A stretch of DNA of 64,000 nt from Dactylellina haptotyla (lineage: Eukaryota; Ascomycota; Orbiliomycetes; Orbiliales; Orbiliaceae). A program made the translations under genes and the position numbers. Shown piece after piece: positions 25,004-36,710 of the stretch. Position 1 is the stretch's first letter; each line of letters starts with the position of its first letter. The stretch spans positions 124,001 to 188,000 of the forward strand of contig CM062388.1 of the NCBI GenBank assembly GCA_031310005.1, given 5' to 3'. The notes beneath the pieces are model-generated. The model was not told the DNA's origin, ran no database searches, and was given only the letters and a program-made list of their open reading frames with translations.

Positions 25004-26146
25004 ATGAATCGAAAACTTGTCACAGTCCGGACGGTGGGTGAAGTGCGGCCAATAGTCGGCGCGGACAGGGTCGAAGTCGCCACCGTCGACGGCTGGACCG
25101 TTGTCGTTAAGGTCAAGGAGTTTTCTGCCGGCGACCTTGCAGTCTTCTTCGAGATCGACAGCTTCTTGCCAGCAGCTGATTCGAGATGGAAATTCTTGGA
25201 GGACGCCTTCATCCAGTGGAACGGCAACGCGGGATATCGAGTCAAGAGCGCCAAAATCAGAGGGCAGATGTCCCAGGGCATACTCTTGCCGCTAAACGAT
25301 GTCCCTGAGGTCGTGAAGATCATAGTCGACCTCGAGGAAAAGCACGGGAAGAAGGAAGCTGCTGAGTTGCTGAGCTCAATGTCCTTTGCGGATACACTTA
25401 ATGTTAAGAAATGGGAGCGACTGGATGGCATTGAAGGAGGCAATGGAAAGCTGTTAAGAGCACTGCCTTCTTTCATCTCGAGAACCGACCAGGAACGTGT
25501 CCAGAATCTGCCAGGGGTCTTCAATAAGTATAAAGATGAAGTCTTCCAAGAGACAACGAAAATGGACGGCAGTTCGATGACGGTTTACTACCTCCGAGAA
25601 GACAGCGTGATGCTGGAACTCCTTCCTCAGATAAACCCAGAAAGAGAACCTACGACTGCCTCACTCGGTGGCCGGTTCGGCGTCTGCTCGAGAAATGTCA
25701 ACATTGTCGAGGCTAGCGAATCGAAAGGAGGCAACTTCTGGGCTGTCGCAAGGAAGAACGATCTGGCACGAAAGATGGCGGAACTGAACCGTAGCATTGC
25801 AATACAGGGTGAACTCTGCGGTAGCTCCATTCAAGCGAATTTTGAAGGGTTCCCAGCTGGTTTCCATGATTTCTTCTTGTTCTCGGTATGGGATATTGAG
25901 AAGCAGAAATATATGCAACCTAAGGAGGCTGAGGAGCTAGCCGCACAGCTTGGGCTGAAGCACGTTCCTGTGATTGGGTATCGTCGGCTGGGAGATATCG
26001 CCACCAACGTGAAAGAGATCCTTGCGAGGGCGGAAGGGAAGGGCCTCAATGGGAGGAAGAGAGAAGGAATAGTGTTGAAGCAAGTTGATGGCGATTTCAG
26101 CTTCAAGGCGATCTCTAATTCGTACCTATTGAAGCATGGAGAGTGA
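25004..26146 (+). CDS. RNA ligase, DRB0094 family
   Basis: A single exon encodes 380 aa. The protein joins RNA ends through a covalent enzyme-AMP intermediate, as in the Deinococcus radiodurans DRB0094 type (Rnl5) ligase, whose homologs occur in fungi. An N-terminal OB-like domain covers about 1-150. The nucleotidyltransferase domain follows, with motif I TKMDGSS (Lys186 as the AMP acceptor), motif III FGVCSRN at about 225, a IIIa-like stretch AIQGELCG at 266, motif IV REGIVLK at 353 and motif V SFKAISNSYLLK at 366. All key residues are present, so the enzyme should be active. The reading frame is GC-richer than its AT-rich flanks and lacks introns, which is compatible with an old transfer from bacteria but does not prove one. 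Role in the cell is unknown; RNA repair is the likely field. Confidence 0.93.
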   Translation: MNRKLVTVRTVGEVRPIVGADRVEVATVDGWTVVVKVKEFSAGDLAVFFEIDSFLPAADSRWKFLEDAFIQWNGNAGYRVKSAKIRGQMSQGILLPLNDVPEVVKIIVDLEEKHGKKEAAELLSSMSFADTLNVKKWERLDGIEGGNGKLLRALPSFISRTDQERVQNLPGVFNKYKDEVFQETTKMDGSSMTVYYLREDSVMLELLPQINPEREPTTASLGGRFGVCSRNVNIVEASESKGGNFWAVARKNDLARKMAELNRSIAIQGELCGSSIQANFEGFPAGFHDFFLFSVWDIEKQKYMQPKEAEELAAQLGLKHVPVIGYRRLGDIATNVKEILARAEGKGLNGRKREGIVLKQVDGDFSFKAISNSYLLKHGE

Positions 26147-26891
26147 CCACTTAGCTATAAAACTAATACCGTGTTGAATATGCGAACGGCGTCGGCTGCT
26201 GCGTTGGTTTTGTTGAGCGAGGTGTTATGAGCCGCGTCATGATTTTATACTAATTTCTTTCTTGTTTTCTGTCTATTTTTGCTTTGGAGTTTCATTGAAA
26301 AAATCCTCCTTCTAGCTTTTTATGAAATGAAAATATCTTAATGCACATGCTTAGCTGACGAAAGGGTCGGCGCGAGGGCAAGGGAAATTATTCGGAATCG
26401 TTAAATTTACCAGAGCACCTTTATGTATCTAGAGAAAATCTAAGGTGTTTTTTCAACTTTTGAAGATATGAGGATTTTTTAAATAGGGTAAATATCAGAC
26501 CCCTCCAAATTATGCAGAAAGGTCAAAGTGCACGTTTGATATGCTCGATATGCACGTATTTGGCCACTGAAACCCCAAGGCCTCGACAAGGTGCCTAAGC
26601 TACGTCACAGAATTTCCGCCTTATGGGTTGCCAGAGAGAAAAAGATGGGTCTAAGCCTCGCGGGGTCGGATGATATGAGATTGCTTAGCTGATAATAACA
26701 ATATAGGTTGTAAGGATAATAACAGGGCTGAGACATTTGAACTGGAAGTTTAAAAGTCTGCGTATCTACCCTTACTAGTTGATAATCGAGATCAGAGCAC
26801 CAATAATTTATTTATATGAGTTTGGAAGATTGATCTTTTCGAAACATTTCTGTGCTTACAAACGATACTGTTTCAATTAGTAGTTTGGCAG
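26147..26891. other. Intergenic region, no supported gene
   Basis: 3' flank of the RNA ligase and 5' flank of the CorA-like gene. AT-rich, no open frame with coding character. Confidence 0.55.
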
Positions 26892-29174
26892 ATGGGTGCA
26901 GCTGGCGATATCAACGGCAATTGCGCGCGTTGCCATGGAAGTCTCACGGCTGACGGAGTCTGTGAACACTGCAGCGTGAATTATGGAGGGCCTCCGAGGT
27001 CACCCAATTTTGTTGGTCTTAAACATCCTACTACTGGCTCGAAGGCAACATTGCCTGAACAAAACAATCACATTTGCAAAGGAGGAGCATCATCAACGAC
27101 TGGAACATCATCGACCTCCAAACTTATTAGGGCAATAGAAAACGAAACTTGTATCGTTGACAGCGATTGGAGCCAGAAAGCTAGACAGCCTGGATGCAAT
27201 AGTTCCAACTCTCCTCGGTTTTTAGAGGAAACCAAAAAGAATACTATATGCGACAGGAACGATCGGACGACGGTATGCGAGGAATCGGATAAATTAAAGC
27301 AAGCCGAAAAGAAGGCTGTAGCAAATAGTTCCCCGGAAGATAGCCAAGAAATGAAGACGAGAGTTGTGCAGAGCTTACAAAATCTTGATAATGCAGTCGA
27401 GTGCAACGAGCACCTTACTTGGCTTTCCAAATATCAAATAATGTTGTATCCGGACCTGGAGAAACTTCTTAAACGACTAGCCGGAGTAACGGAATGCGAC
27501 GTGGAAATCTTGGTATCAGCTATTTCTAGCGAACCTAGGTGGTCCAGTAAAGTTAGGTCAATAACTGACGTCAAAGTGCTACTAGGAGAATTGGGGTGTT
27601 CGTTACTTTCGTTATAACACCCTATATAGTCTGCTCCGTGAATGCTAATTCGAATAATGGTGAATCTGAATCTAGAACGTAAATCAGAAATACCACTGTC
27701 TCGAGTAGGTCAAAGTTGGTGAATCTACTGGATCTGGCTCATATGCTTACATCTGATGCAATATTTATAGCTTTGTAAGGGAATTTTCTGGTGAAGTCAT
27801 CAAAGCAATTGCTTTCTATCGAGAAATACCTCCTTTGTTCTTCGATATCCCCTCTTCTGAGTCACATACAGACGGTGGAACTAGGGAATGTATGCTCACA
27901 AGTGTACTTGCTAACATGATCACAGGTATGTTCTTTAGTCTCCAGTTTATAGCTCCATACTATGAGACCGGCAGAAGACCGGCAGAAGCAACAAGAGCTA
28001 TCGCACCGCCAACGTTCAAATGCCAGAACGCAAGAACCGGTGCGACGCGGGTATGGACAATTAGCAGGGTATCATTCTTGACAAAGTGCTTCTCAAATGG
28101 CGTATACTATAACCTCCTTTTTCTAGATCCTGTAGACGTCACTCTTGCTGCTAGTCTGCGATCACTGCTTCTTGGAGATGAATATAGAATACCACTTGCT
28201 AAGGCTAATCATGTTGCTGGGGCCGTGTCTAGCATTTTATTTATGACTGCATTAACAGCCGGGCATTTTTTGGACGATGCAGAAGCTCATCTACGAAGAT
28301 TGGTATGTTACCCTACCTTATATGCATAGATAGGCAAGCTTGTAGATATGATAACGCATTTTGAATTGTGGATGAACTAAGGGTGGCTCAAAGACTACAT
28401 TCGACACCAATAGAACGGTGTCGTTTGAAGAAGAAATAAAGACCAGCCAAGAGTTACACGAGTTGCTTGATCTCTGGCGCGAAGTACGACGGCGAGTTCT
28501 AGCCGCCAAGCTATTGACGGCAAATATCACGACACACGCTTTCATTGTAAAAGAGGGACTTCAGGATCTTGTTGATGCTAGTCTCAGAAAAGTAAGAGAG
28601 ATGATCGAATATGACCTTGAACGGCTCGACGATATTGTTGAGAAAACTAATGTTCATATCAGCCTGGTGAGTCGCCAAATATTTTCGCTTGTGATAATCC
28701 GTGTTCTGAAAGGGGAGCTTGGTGAAACTTTTCAAAATTCTCTAATGACTTGAAAAAAATGTTCCGATTAGATTTTCAACATGGCAACGCTCCGCGATTC
28801 TCGTGCTGCCCTTGAAGAAAGTAAAGCAGCCAACAGTTCTGCGAGAAGCATGCAGCGGATGACATATCTTGCCTTTGTGTTTCTACCGATTCAACTGGCA
28901 TCGGTAAGTTTATATGGATATGTCTTTGGGTTGAACCTCTAAAGTACCATGTTCTAATCCGAATCCTTGACAGACAATGTTAGGCATGAATCTCGAGATT
29001 ATAACAAAGGAAACTAATCAGCCTAGCGTCTGGAGTTTCGTGATTCTTACATTTGGCTTGTTGGGGTCTACGTTGAGCGCGTTGATAATCTGGTCAAATA
29101 GAGATCTAACGTTGCTCACCGGCCTGCGAGTCACACCACTCAAGCGAGCCACTTTTCAACACACTAAAACGTAA
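26892..29174 (+). CDS. CorA-like membrane protein with novel N-terminal domain
   Basis: Proposed exons 26892-27595, 27771-28302, 28382-28666, 28772-28903 and 28974-29174 give 617 aa in one frame. The C-terminal third is CorA-like: a long helical stretch (IFNMATLRDSRAALEESKAA) precedes helix TM1, then the LGMNLE sequence carries the GMN motif of CorA/Mrs2 cation channels, and TM2 follows before a short tail. The middle part (for example CFSNGVYYNLLFLDPVDVTL) looks like the large cytosolic domain of fungal CorA-like proteins. The N-terminal 234 residues start with a Cys motif (CARCHGSLTADGVCEHC) resembling a zinc ribbon and end in a helical domain (about 165-234) that I do not recognise. The first intron (27596-27770, 175 bp) is the weak point: the 5' exon could instead be a separate gene stopping at 27617. 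Transport of Mg2+ is not certain for this subfamily. Confidence 0.7.
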
Positions 29175-29762
29175 GGGTCCCCCTTTGTCTGCGATTCGTA
29201 AAAGAATCCACAAAAAATATATCAATTTACTACTAAAAAAATATTAAATATATATATATCAAACTTTATAAGCTTATAATTTTATAATAAAAAAAAAATT
29301 AATTTAATTCGATAAATTTTTGCTAATTTATAAGCACTTCAAAATGGCTCATATTAAGTGTGTATTATTTAGGATATTTTGTATGGGTAATTTTGAAATA
29401 CTTATTTATTTAATAAAAACTCATTAAACAGCCTAATTCTAGTGTCAAAATAAAGCTACGCTTTTAGAGTTTTTGATATATATATTTTTTAATTTTTTTA
29501 GTCTCGATATGAGTGAAATATATGTAATTGAAATAAAACACTTTTGTTGGATTTTGGTTCGGTGTGGGTGGCTCGCCTGTCTGGTGTGACTCGCAGGCCA
29601 GTGGGCAACGTTAGTCATAGACTGGCTCAAAAGAACGTGGCAAAATATTTGCGAAAGATTTAGGGAATTTAGATAAAGTTAAAATTGGTTGATGAGAAGA
29701 ATAGCGAGATTCATTGTTTGTAACTCTCAGAATATAAAATGTAAGCGCTGAGGTATACTTTT
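29175..29762. other. AT-rich intergenic spacer
   Basis: Strongly AT-rich (29205-29530), including a short (TA)n run at about 29250. No gene. It separates the divergent-strand left part from the all-minus right part of the window. Confidence 0.6.
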
Positions 29763-30692
29763 TCAACCTTGTTGTGGCTCACCGTCAATCCTAGGATAAA
29801 AGACAAGTCCGAACGGATAGTAACATCTGTAAGATCTAAATCCAGACTTTAACCCTCCAAAGAGCCCGGTATATTCCCCAAACGACGCCATAGTACCTGC
29901 AGTACCATACCAAGCTGTAACCTTCTCACAATTTTCATCCTCGAAAAAGTCACACGTGCACCCGCTGACAATAGTATCAGTTGAGACAAAATCTCCCGGC
30001 GATTTATTGCAAATGCCTATCTCACCGGGATCTAAAACGGCTTGGTAGCGAATCTTAGGCTCCTGAAGATTCCGAAGCATCCCCAACCGTGGAATATTAA
30101 ACTCCTCGTACCTTTTCGATAAATCTATCAAGCCAACATTGCAATTCCGAAAAAGCTCTCGGTGATCCGTAAACCAGCATTTTATGCTCAAGATATCGTT
30201 GTCGTCTTGCTTTCCATCCGCCCCTAAAGCGCCATCTTGGCGATTGTATGCCCTGAACCGCGTGCTATCCGGCGCACAATTCTCCGCCGCATAAAACTCG
30301 CACTCACAGTAACCTGTTAATCTGTATGCGGATAAAATGCCTGCAAGCTTCGGATTGAGATCTTTGATATTTGTGCAGAGCATGTTGTAAGGCGTATCAG
30401 GTCCTTTCGCACCGAAACCTAACGGCTCACCTTCCCACCATGTGCCCTCCATATTTGTGATCTCATTCTCGTAGAGTCCGAGCTGGCAGGTGGGTTGAGA
30501 CCACGATATATCCCCATCAGGTTTAGCACCTACACGGTGTGTGGGATCAGATTTGCCGGGAGGGATAAGAAAATCTTGAACAGATGCACCTTCAATGATC
30601 GAAATACTTCTGCTGCTGATGGAAATGCCGGTTGTGTCTCGTACAATGCCAAGTATATTGATGATGAGTGTAATAAAGGCAAGAAACCTCAT
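29763..30692 (-). CDS. Secreted protein with duplicated Cys-rich module
   Basis: A single exon encodes 309 aa from the Met at 30692; a Met five codons upstream (30707) is also in frame. The first 20 or so residues are a signal peptide (MRFLAFITLIINILGIV). The mature protein contains two related Cys modules. The first has CQLGLYENE, then GYCECEFYAAENC, then SIKCWF. The second has CNVGLIDLS, then GCTCDFFEDENC, then SYRCYY. This points to an internal duplication. The family has no known function that I can name. Small secreted Cys-rich proteins of this kind are common among wall proteins and effectors of plant-associated fungi, but that role is only inferred. No intron is needed. Confidence 0.75.
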   Translation of the reverse strand: MRFLAFITLIINILGIVRDTTGISISSRSISIIEGASVQDFLIPPGKSDPTHRVGAKPDGDISWSQPTCQLGLYENEITNMEGTWWEGEPLGFGAKGPDTPYNMLCTNIKDLNPKLAGILSAYRLTGYCECEFYAAENCAPDSTRFRAYNRQDGALGADGKQDDNDILSIKCWFTDHRELFRNCNVGLIDLSKRYEEFNIPRLGMLRNLQEPKIRYQAVLDPGEIGICNKSPGDFVSTDTIVSGCTCDFFEDENCEKVTAWYGTAGTMASFGEYTGLFGGLKSGFRSYRCYYPFGLVFYPRIDGEPQQG

Positions 30693-32048
30693 TTTATAAA
30701 GTATCATATTGAAATTGGATCAATACTATAAGGTCAGAATTACAAGATCATTAAGTTTTCTGCGGGCTTAAATAAATTTTATTGGGGATCTGTACTGTAA
30801 TATTCTCATGGAACGTGCAGCAGGTAGCGTATGGATTCAACAAAAACAGAAAGAGAATCGAGCGTCCATAGTTCTAGATACAGTGGCATTACTTAGGACA
30901 AAATCGAAGAACCCTTTAAAAGATCTTCCGAGAAGCCAACACCGTAAACTTAGATCTTAGGCTAGTGCGGTTTCACCTCTTAAGTTTTGTATATATAACT
31001 GTTGTTCAAGATAACGGCGGGTTGTTGGTAGCCCTTGAAACGAAACCATGTCTGCTAGCGAAGCCGGTAGTATAATCTCAAAAATTCAAGTATGCGGTAA
31101 ATCCCTGCATACCTTAAATTTATAAACTTAGACCGGCTTGTGTTACTTCTTACCTTCTTCGTGACTTATATCTCTATTCGTGAGAGATCAAAATGTTTAT
31201 CAGTTATATTTTGAATACAAATCGAGTCGATCTGGGCTAAAGTATACTTAAGACCAAAGCTTGGGTAAGCTGCGTCTATTCTAGCCAACATGCAATGAGT
31301 TTAGTTGATTACCTTCTTCATGTATGATGTTCCCTAGTCTCGCCTCATTATCAGAGCCTTAGCCGTCTGATGTACGCCACAGGAAAATCGCTTTTTGGAG
31401 GCCTCGGGACAGTCAGGAGACCATCAACACGTTGGACTTTGGGTCATTTTTCGCATCAGTTGAGAAGCATTTATACCCATAGCTATCATGGTGTCATCAA
31501 TAATTGCGTGATCTGGGCCTTAATTTCACATCCTTTATATTTTGGTAGAGAGGCACAGGCTAATTGTTTAGAAGGTATAGGTATGGTAGGAAGCTGCTAG
31601 TATTGGGCTAAACGAAATGGAAATCAACAGGCTTGTGTATCATACGCTGGTAAACCGATGAATCATACACAAAATTTTCGAAATAAGGAACCAACGAGTT
31701 ATTATGTATAGATATAAGTTGTATGCTATTTTATAGATCACACGTTACCCACCCAAAAGAATAGCAAATTGTTTTAAGTGTTGAAATACACCGGATTTTA
31801 GAGGTATAGAGTCTGGCCTCCGATAGTTCAAAGACCATTTCCCATCTGTTGTTCCTAGTACCTCACTTTCTGAGATTTACCGCTACCACGTCAGCTGTTA
31901 GAGTTTTAGGAGTAAACTGACAGAAAATAAAAGAAAAAACGAAAGGAAGCGAAAACCAAAGTATATTTGCGGGAAAGAAAGATTAAAGCGTTTAACTGAA
32001 GAAAAAGAAAATGATGCTAGTACTTACGACAATATTATCAAGCATTTA
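30693..32048. other. Intergenic region, no supported gene
   Basis: About 1.36 kb, AT-rich, with no coding frame of note. It includes the 5' flank of the Cys-module gene and the 3' flank of ZF2. Confidence 0.55.
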
Positions 32049-33323
32049 CTACGCTGCTAGCGGACTCCCTATTATATCATCCTCATTCTTGTAACCGTCA
32101 GGCTGCCTCGACTGAAAGTATTGCCGCCGCCAGACGTCACGTTCCTCTCTCATCTGCGCCAAGTATTCTTTAATTCGACGAAGCTCTTTCTTATAAGCCT
32201 CTAGCTGTACTGTCAACTGGACGATATCAATATTAAGAAAGTCGTTGGTAGTTGATAGATCACTACAAATATTGTCTCCCAACGATGAGGAGTCATTGAT
32301 CTGACTGTTTTTGGATTGAATGTCTGCCGGTTTCAATCCAGGTGAGATTTCAACGTTTATTGGGTTCTCGTTTGTAGACGGTGAAGCTCCACGTGTTGGA
32401 GTTGGGCAAGGGGCAGGTGCTACATTTTGCAAGTTTAAAACACTAATCCGTTGGCGTCTTTCCCCCTTCATAGAACTTGCCAGGCTTGGTGTTGGAAGCC
32501 TTTTAGCTATACCCTTGCAAGATCTTTGGTGGCTCTTCAAGTTGTCATATCTGGTAACATGAGTAGCGCAGAAGTTACACTTAAAACCGTGCCTTTTATG
32601 CTCATCGCGCATGTGGTTACCAAGTTTTTTAAGGTTGGAAGTAGTATATTTGCACACTTCGCAGCCATAGGTACGAGAAGTTTTCCGTGTCTTCTGGCTG
32701 GAGCCGTTGGGTGGAAGTTGCTCTATTCTTGGGAGTTGCCCGGTCATTGCCCCTACAGGATCGGACTCGCTCAAAGAAACAGTTCCGGTGACGTCTTGCA
32801 AATCACCCATAGGTGAACTGACGAGATCTATGTTTGAAAGAGGACAAATCGGTGACATTGTCGCCACATTTGGGTCTTTCATAGAACTCTGTAGGGAGAC
32901 ACCAGGTTCGAATAATGATGGATTGAGTATGGAACGAATTTGGTCTTGCAATGGAGTCGCAGCCAAAGCATCTGTATAGCGCAGAGGGGTGTTGCATGTC
33001 GTAGAACATGGTTCTGGGCCTATTAAAGGGAAAAGAGAAAAAAATAGGTTAACCAACTACCCCTGTATCGCTGAGCGAGTGGACTCACTACTAGGCTCTA
33101 TAACTTGTGAGTTATGAAGGTTTAAAATGCCAAGTTGGTGAAGCATTAGAATAGTATCTACTAATAATCTCAGAAATGGAAGTGTTAGTATGTATGTATG
33201 TAGTTGAAAGCTTAACACAGATATTCGGATTCAAGCTAAAATGTAGCACCTACCATCCCACGTAACAGTACCAGTGCTGACATCGAAGGAGTTTAAATTG
33301 CTAAGAGTAAAGCAATCTTCCAT
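32049..33323 (-). CDS. C2H2/C2HC zinc-finger coiled-coil protein ZF2
   Basis: Three exons, 33323-33254, 33160-33089 and 33019-32049, give 370 aa with both introns in phase 1. Exon 1 encodes MEDCFTLSNLNSFDVSTGTV. Exon 2 encodes DTILMLHQLGILNLHNS. Finger 1 is C167-x2-C170 with H183 and H188. The linker HKRHGFKC leads to finger 2, C195-x2-C198 with H211 and C215. The basic motif RQRISVLNLQ is at about 236-245. The C-terminal coiled coil (about 308-350) shares EERDVWRRQYFQSRQ with ZF1, its closest relative here. Between fingers and coil is a Ser/Pro/Asn-rich disordered segment. The role as a dimeric nuclear regulator is inferred. Confidence 0.87.
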
Positions 33324-35381
33324 TGCCTCATGAAACTATGTTGAAGCTACCTTCTGAAAAATTGGATTTCTTCTACAAGTGGTATTTCGAATAATTGCGC
33401 ATCAACTGAAATTTTAGAGAGAGAAAGGCTTCGATCAATTGTCAATTATGGGAAACCTGGAAGGACAGCGCTGACCGGAACGCAACACATAACCTTTCGA
33501 TGTGTTGTGTCCTTTCAGTTGCTTTTTCACCAAGTGAGGCTCGTGAGGCATTGATGGGCCGAGAGTCGACTCTACAGGCCTCGAGTTACATCCTGTCTTT
33601 ACCCTCGTTGGTTGGAACATAGCACTGAAGTGGGCTCCCAGCTCTTCCTCTTTGTTTATAGCTCTCCACAACTAAAGGAGAGGATGTCATTGCATTCTTC
33701 CTTTTTCGTCAGTAGATAATCAAAGTTAGATGTCGTATATACGTCAGCTACGTAGCCATGTAGCAGGTTTGTTGACACCAAAGGAATCGAAGGCTGATAT
33801 TTGAGTGTTGCTACGGTGGAGTTATTGGACATGTGTATGCGTGTAGCTGGTATGTAGTTTACAGCTAGAATGCGGTGTATCAAATGTCACCAGCAAGCTG
33901 TTTGATCACAAACTTAAACAACCATCGCTACGAGAAGCTTATGTGATGAGATTCCCAATGCTTTTCAGCTATTGAAGGACAATAGAGCAAATTTAATTGA
34001 GTCAGAAGTACGGGGGTAACTTCAGGTCTGACAAAGACTTCTGTTGCTATTTCCAATCGTTCTTTCCCAGTTCTTTTCATGTTATTGGTTTTTCCGGTTT
34101 CCCCATATAGCACAGGCTCGGGTGTCTGGTGCGGTTGTGACTTTATTATAAATTTTGCGAAACAGCAAAATTGCGATAGGCGTAAGGAGGCGCTTGTTAG
34201 AAGGGCTCTGATTTAGTAGGACTATTCCTTACCAGTGTAACTTACTAGCCACCAGCGAAAAGATCGTGAAGAAGAGCTGGGGAGAATGGGAGTCATATCA
34301 TATATTACAAAAAATTCAGAGTCTTGAGAGATGTTTTCGATTTGGAGGAAACACATAGGTTCGAAAAGAGTATGAGTTGATTCTTGCGTTTCGCTTTTCC
34401 CCAACCTTTTCTGCGTCAGTCAGCGCGAGAAATAAAGGATAAAGTAACGACTGCAAGAGCGCCAATACAAGGCTACAAAAGCTACATGCGCTCAGGATTC
34501 GTGTGATAGGGTTCCGAAACTCGGGCAGCATTTCATTAGCAGCCAATCATCGTTTATGCACCAAAAATCGTCTTGCAAAAGGTTTTGCAGCGTTATTAGG
34601 AATTTAGGACAAGGTTTCCGTTCATCTTTGTGTTGTTAGGAATCCTTTCGCTATTGCGTTGAAATGTGCTTTGTTGGCGCTCTGGGCCAGTCTTGTACCT
34701 ATCTGCAGCTCTGGGCCTAAATATTGCAGCCTCGAAATCAAGGCAGGCCAAGCCGTGATTACATGACTGGGCCGAGCTCCCTTCGATGTATTGAATACAT
34801 GTCGCCTCACAAGCTGGTAGAGCCTACCATGAGGTCTCTTAATGCACTAGCCATGATTCCACTGAAATGGAAGGCAGCTGCAACCTTGTTATCGGCCACT
34901 CACACACTATTTTATTCTCGATCTCTAACTTCTGCTTGTAAGAAGAGAATGGATCTAAGTTTCGGTGTGGGGTGAGAATATCTCGGTTATACTAATTAGT
35001 TCAGTTGGTTGACTATGTCTTTTGAAATTCTTCGCCGTACCATGGTACCACTATGCCGTGGTATGTATGCTAAAAGTTACATATTTGATTTATACATGAT
35101 CAATACATTGGTAATTGATTGACCCCTTGCCCAGGTTTATTAGCTTGGGGAAAAGGTATAGGGGGATTTCCCTCTAGAATCAAATAAAAGCAAAAGAAAG
35201 TTTAACAAAGGGAAATCGTTGGTTATCATTAAGGTGACCGAAAGCGTGTTGGTTCGTGTCCTGATAGATGGAATCAAGGCTAGTGCGAAATATGGGAGCT
35301 CTTTTCTCCTTTTTTCTTGCTTTCTTTACCGTGGTGTGGGTATCGGCGTTGTTTGCGCTGGCGATGATAGAGTGGATCGGG
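33324..35381. other. Intergenic region, no supported gene
   Basis: About 2 kb between ZF2 and ZF3. Short frames on both strands, the longest 83 codons, carry no motifs. No finger remnant was found. Confidence 0.5.
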
Positions 35382-36710
35382 TTATGAAGGAAATTCTGGG
35401 GTGTTTTGAAGATTGAAAAACTTTTCCTCTAACTCGAGATTTTGGTTCTGCGTATCAAGTAGCTCTCTTTTCAGTTTGAAGTACTCATTGGTACGTATTT
35501 CAAAATCGCTTTTGGATTTCTTTAGTTGTTCCTCCAATTCCCTGTTCCTTTGCTCCAAGTTTGCGATTTTAATTGACTGGGCATCTAAACTGCTCATACT
35601 ATCTCTAGTCTGGTGGCTGGACGGCCTGGAACTTTCGCGCTCCCTTCGTGAACTTCGTCGAAGAGGATATCTATCTGCAGGGACCATATTTTGTTCAGTA
35701 GGTGCAGAATCTTCTGACCTCGGGGGGGCAGGTGGTTGGCCAATAGTTGGAGATAATGACGGTGTGTTAGTGGTTTGAAGGTCCCGGATATTTACTCTGT
35801 GACGATTTCTCTCTTGAACTGGTGATACTGTGGCTGCCCGCTGTAACTCAGGGATCGAATGCTGGGGATTTTGAAGGCAGTACTCTATATATTTCTTACA
35901 GGTCAGATGGTGAGGTCTGAGGTAGTCGTGACGGGTAAAATTGGTGTTACAGAACTGGCATTTGAAGGCGCTGATTTGGTGTTCCGAGGTCATATGTTTA
36001 CCAAATTTCTTACAGTTGGTGAAGGTTTCTTCGCATTCCGTGCAGGGGTAGCGGTTCGGTCCGTTACGATTTCTGGGGTTGCTGCTAGGACCAGCAGTAG
36101 TAGACGTGCGCGATGTATATTGAGCGCGGGCTCTGTCCGAGTCGCTCTGCACGGGATATTCGGATTGTGGGTGATATGATGCCCGGATGCGTGTCCCACG
36201 ATACTCGTTATCCGGGAATGGGTTGAGAGTCGGTGGGCTGTTGTGTGGCAGCGGACTGCTTACTCTTTTCGTGGATTTCGAATGGGACAGAGTCCCAGAA
36301 TTGCTTGAAGAAGGCTGGGGGGCTATACACGGACGGGTTGGCTCAGAGTTAGGAAGCGAACTAACAAACACCTGTCGGCTGATTCTCCAAACAGCACCAA
36401 AGACACTTACCGGGAGGATATAGAAATTCGATATTGCAGACTAAGTCGATGTCGTTTTGATTGACTAAGCGCACTGTGTCAATTGCTTCATTGTCGTTAG
36501 ATTCTAGCAGGTTGTTCGAACTGAGTTAGCTGGCTCCAGTCATAGCACAACTATTGCTAGCCTTCTTTGAATAGCCCATGGGACCAACAAAATCGAGGCA
36601 CGTATCTTGATATATTATTACATACCGTTGCCATAGTATCCGTTTACGTTAAAGGAAGAACTGGTCGGCCGTGGGATATCGTCAGTAAATGCGCTTTCGA
36701 AACCCATCAT
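35382..36710 (-). CDS. C2H2/C2HC zinc-finger coiled-coil protein ZF3
   Basis: Three exons, 36710-36626, 36503-36411 and 36322-35382, give 372 aa; both introns are in phase 1 and both have exact CTAAC branch points (about 36528 and 36353). Exon 1 encodes MMGFESAFTDDIPRPTSSSF and exon 2 is acidic (ESNDNEAIDTVRL). A Ser/Pro/Arg-rich region precedes finger 1, C153-x2-C156 with H169 and H174. The linker HQISAFKC leads to finger 2, C181-x2-C184 with H197 and C201. The basic motif is RHRVNIRDLQ. The C-terminus is a long coiled coil (IANLEQRNRELEEQLKKSK and onward), the longest in the family. A large part of exon 3 reads through the second intron, which hides the true exon start. Confidence 0.85.

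Noticed and set aside
24988-25524. 178-codon minus-strand frame
   Set aside because: Antisense to the RNA ligase, which carries all catalytic motifs.
36321-36371. Unspliced start of the ZF3 main frame (residues before APQPSS)
   Set aside because: The segment is intron: a CTAAC branch point and TATAG acceptor at 36323 restore the phase 1 junction seen in the paralogs.
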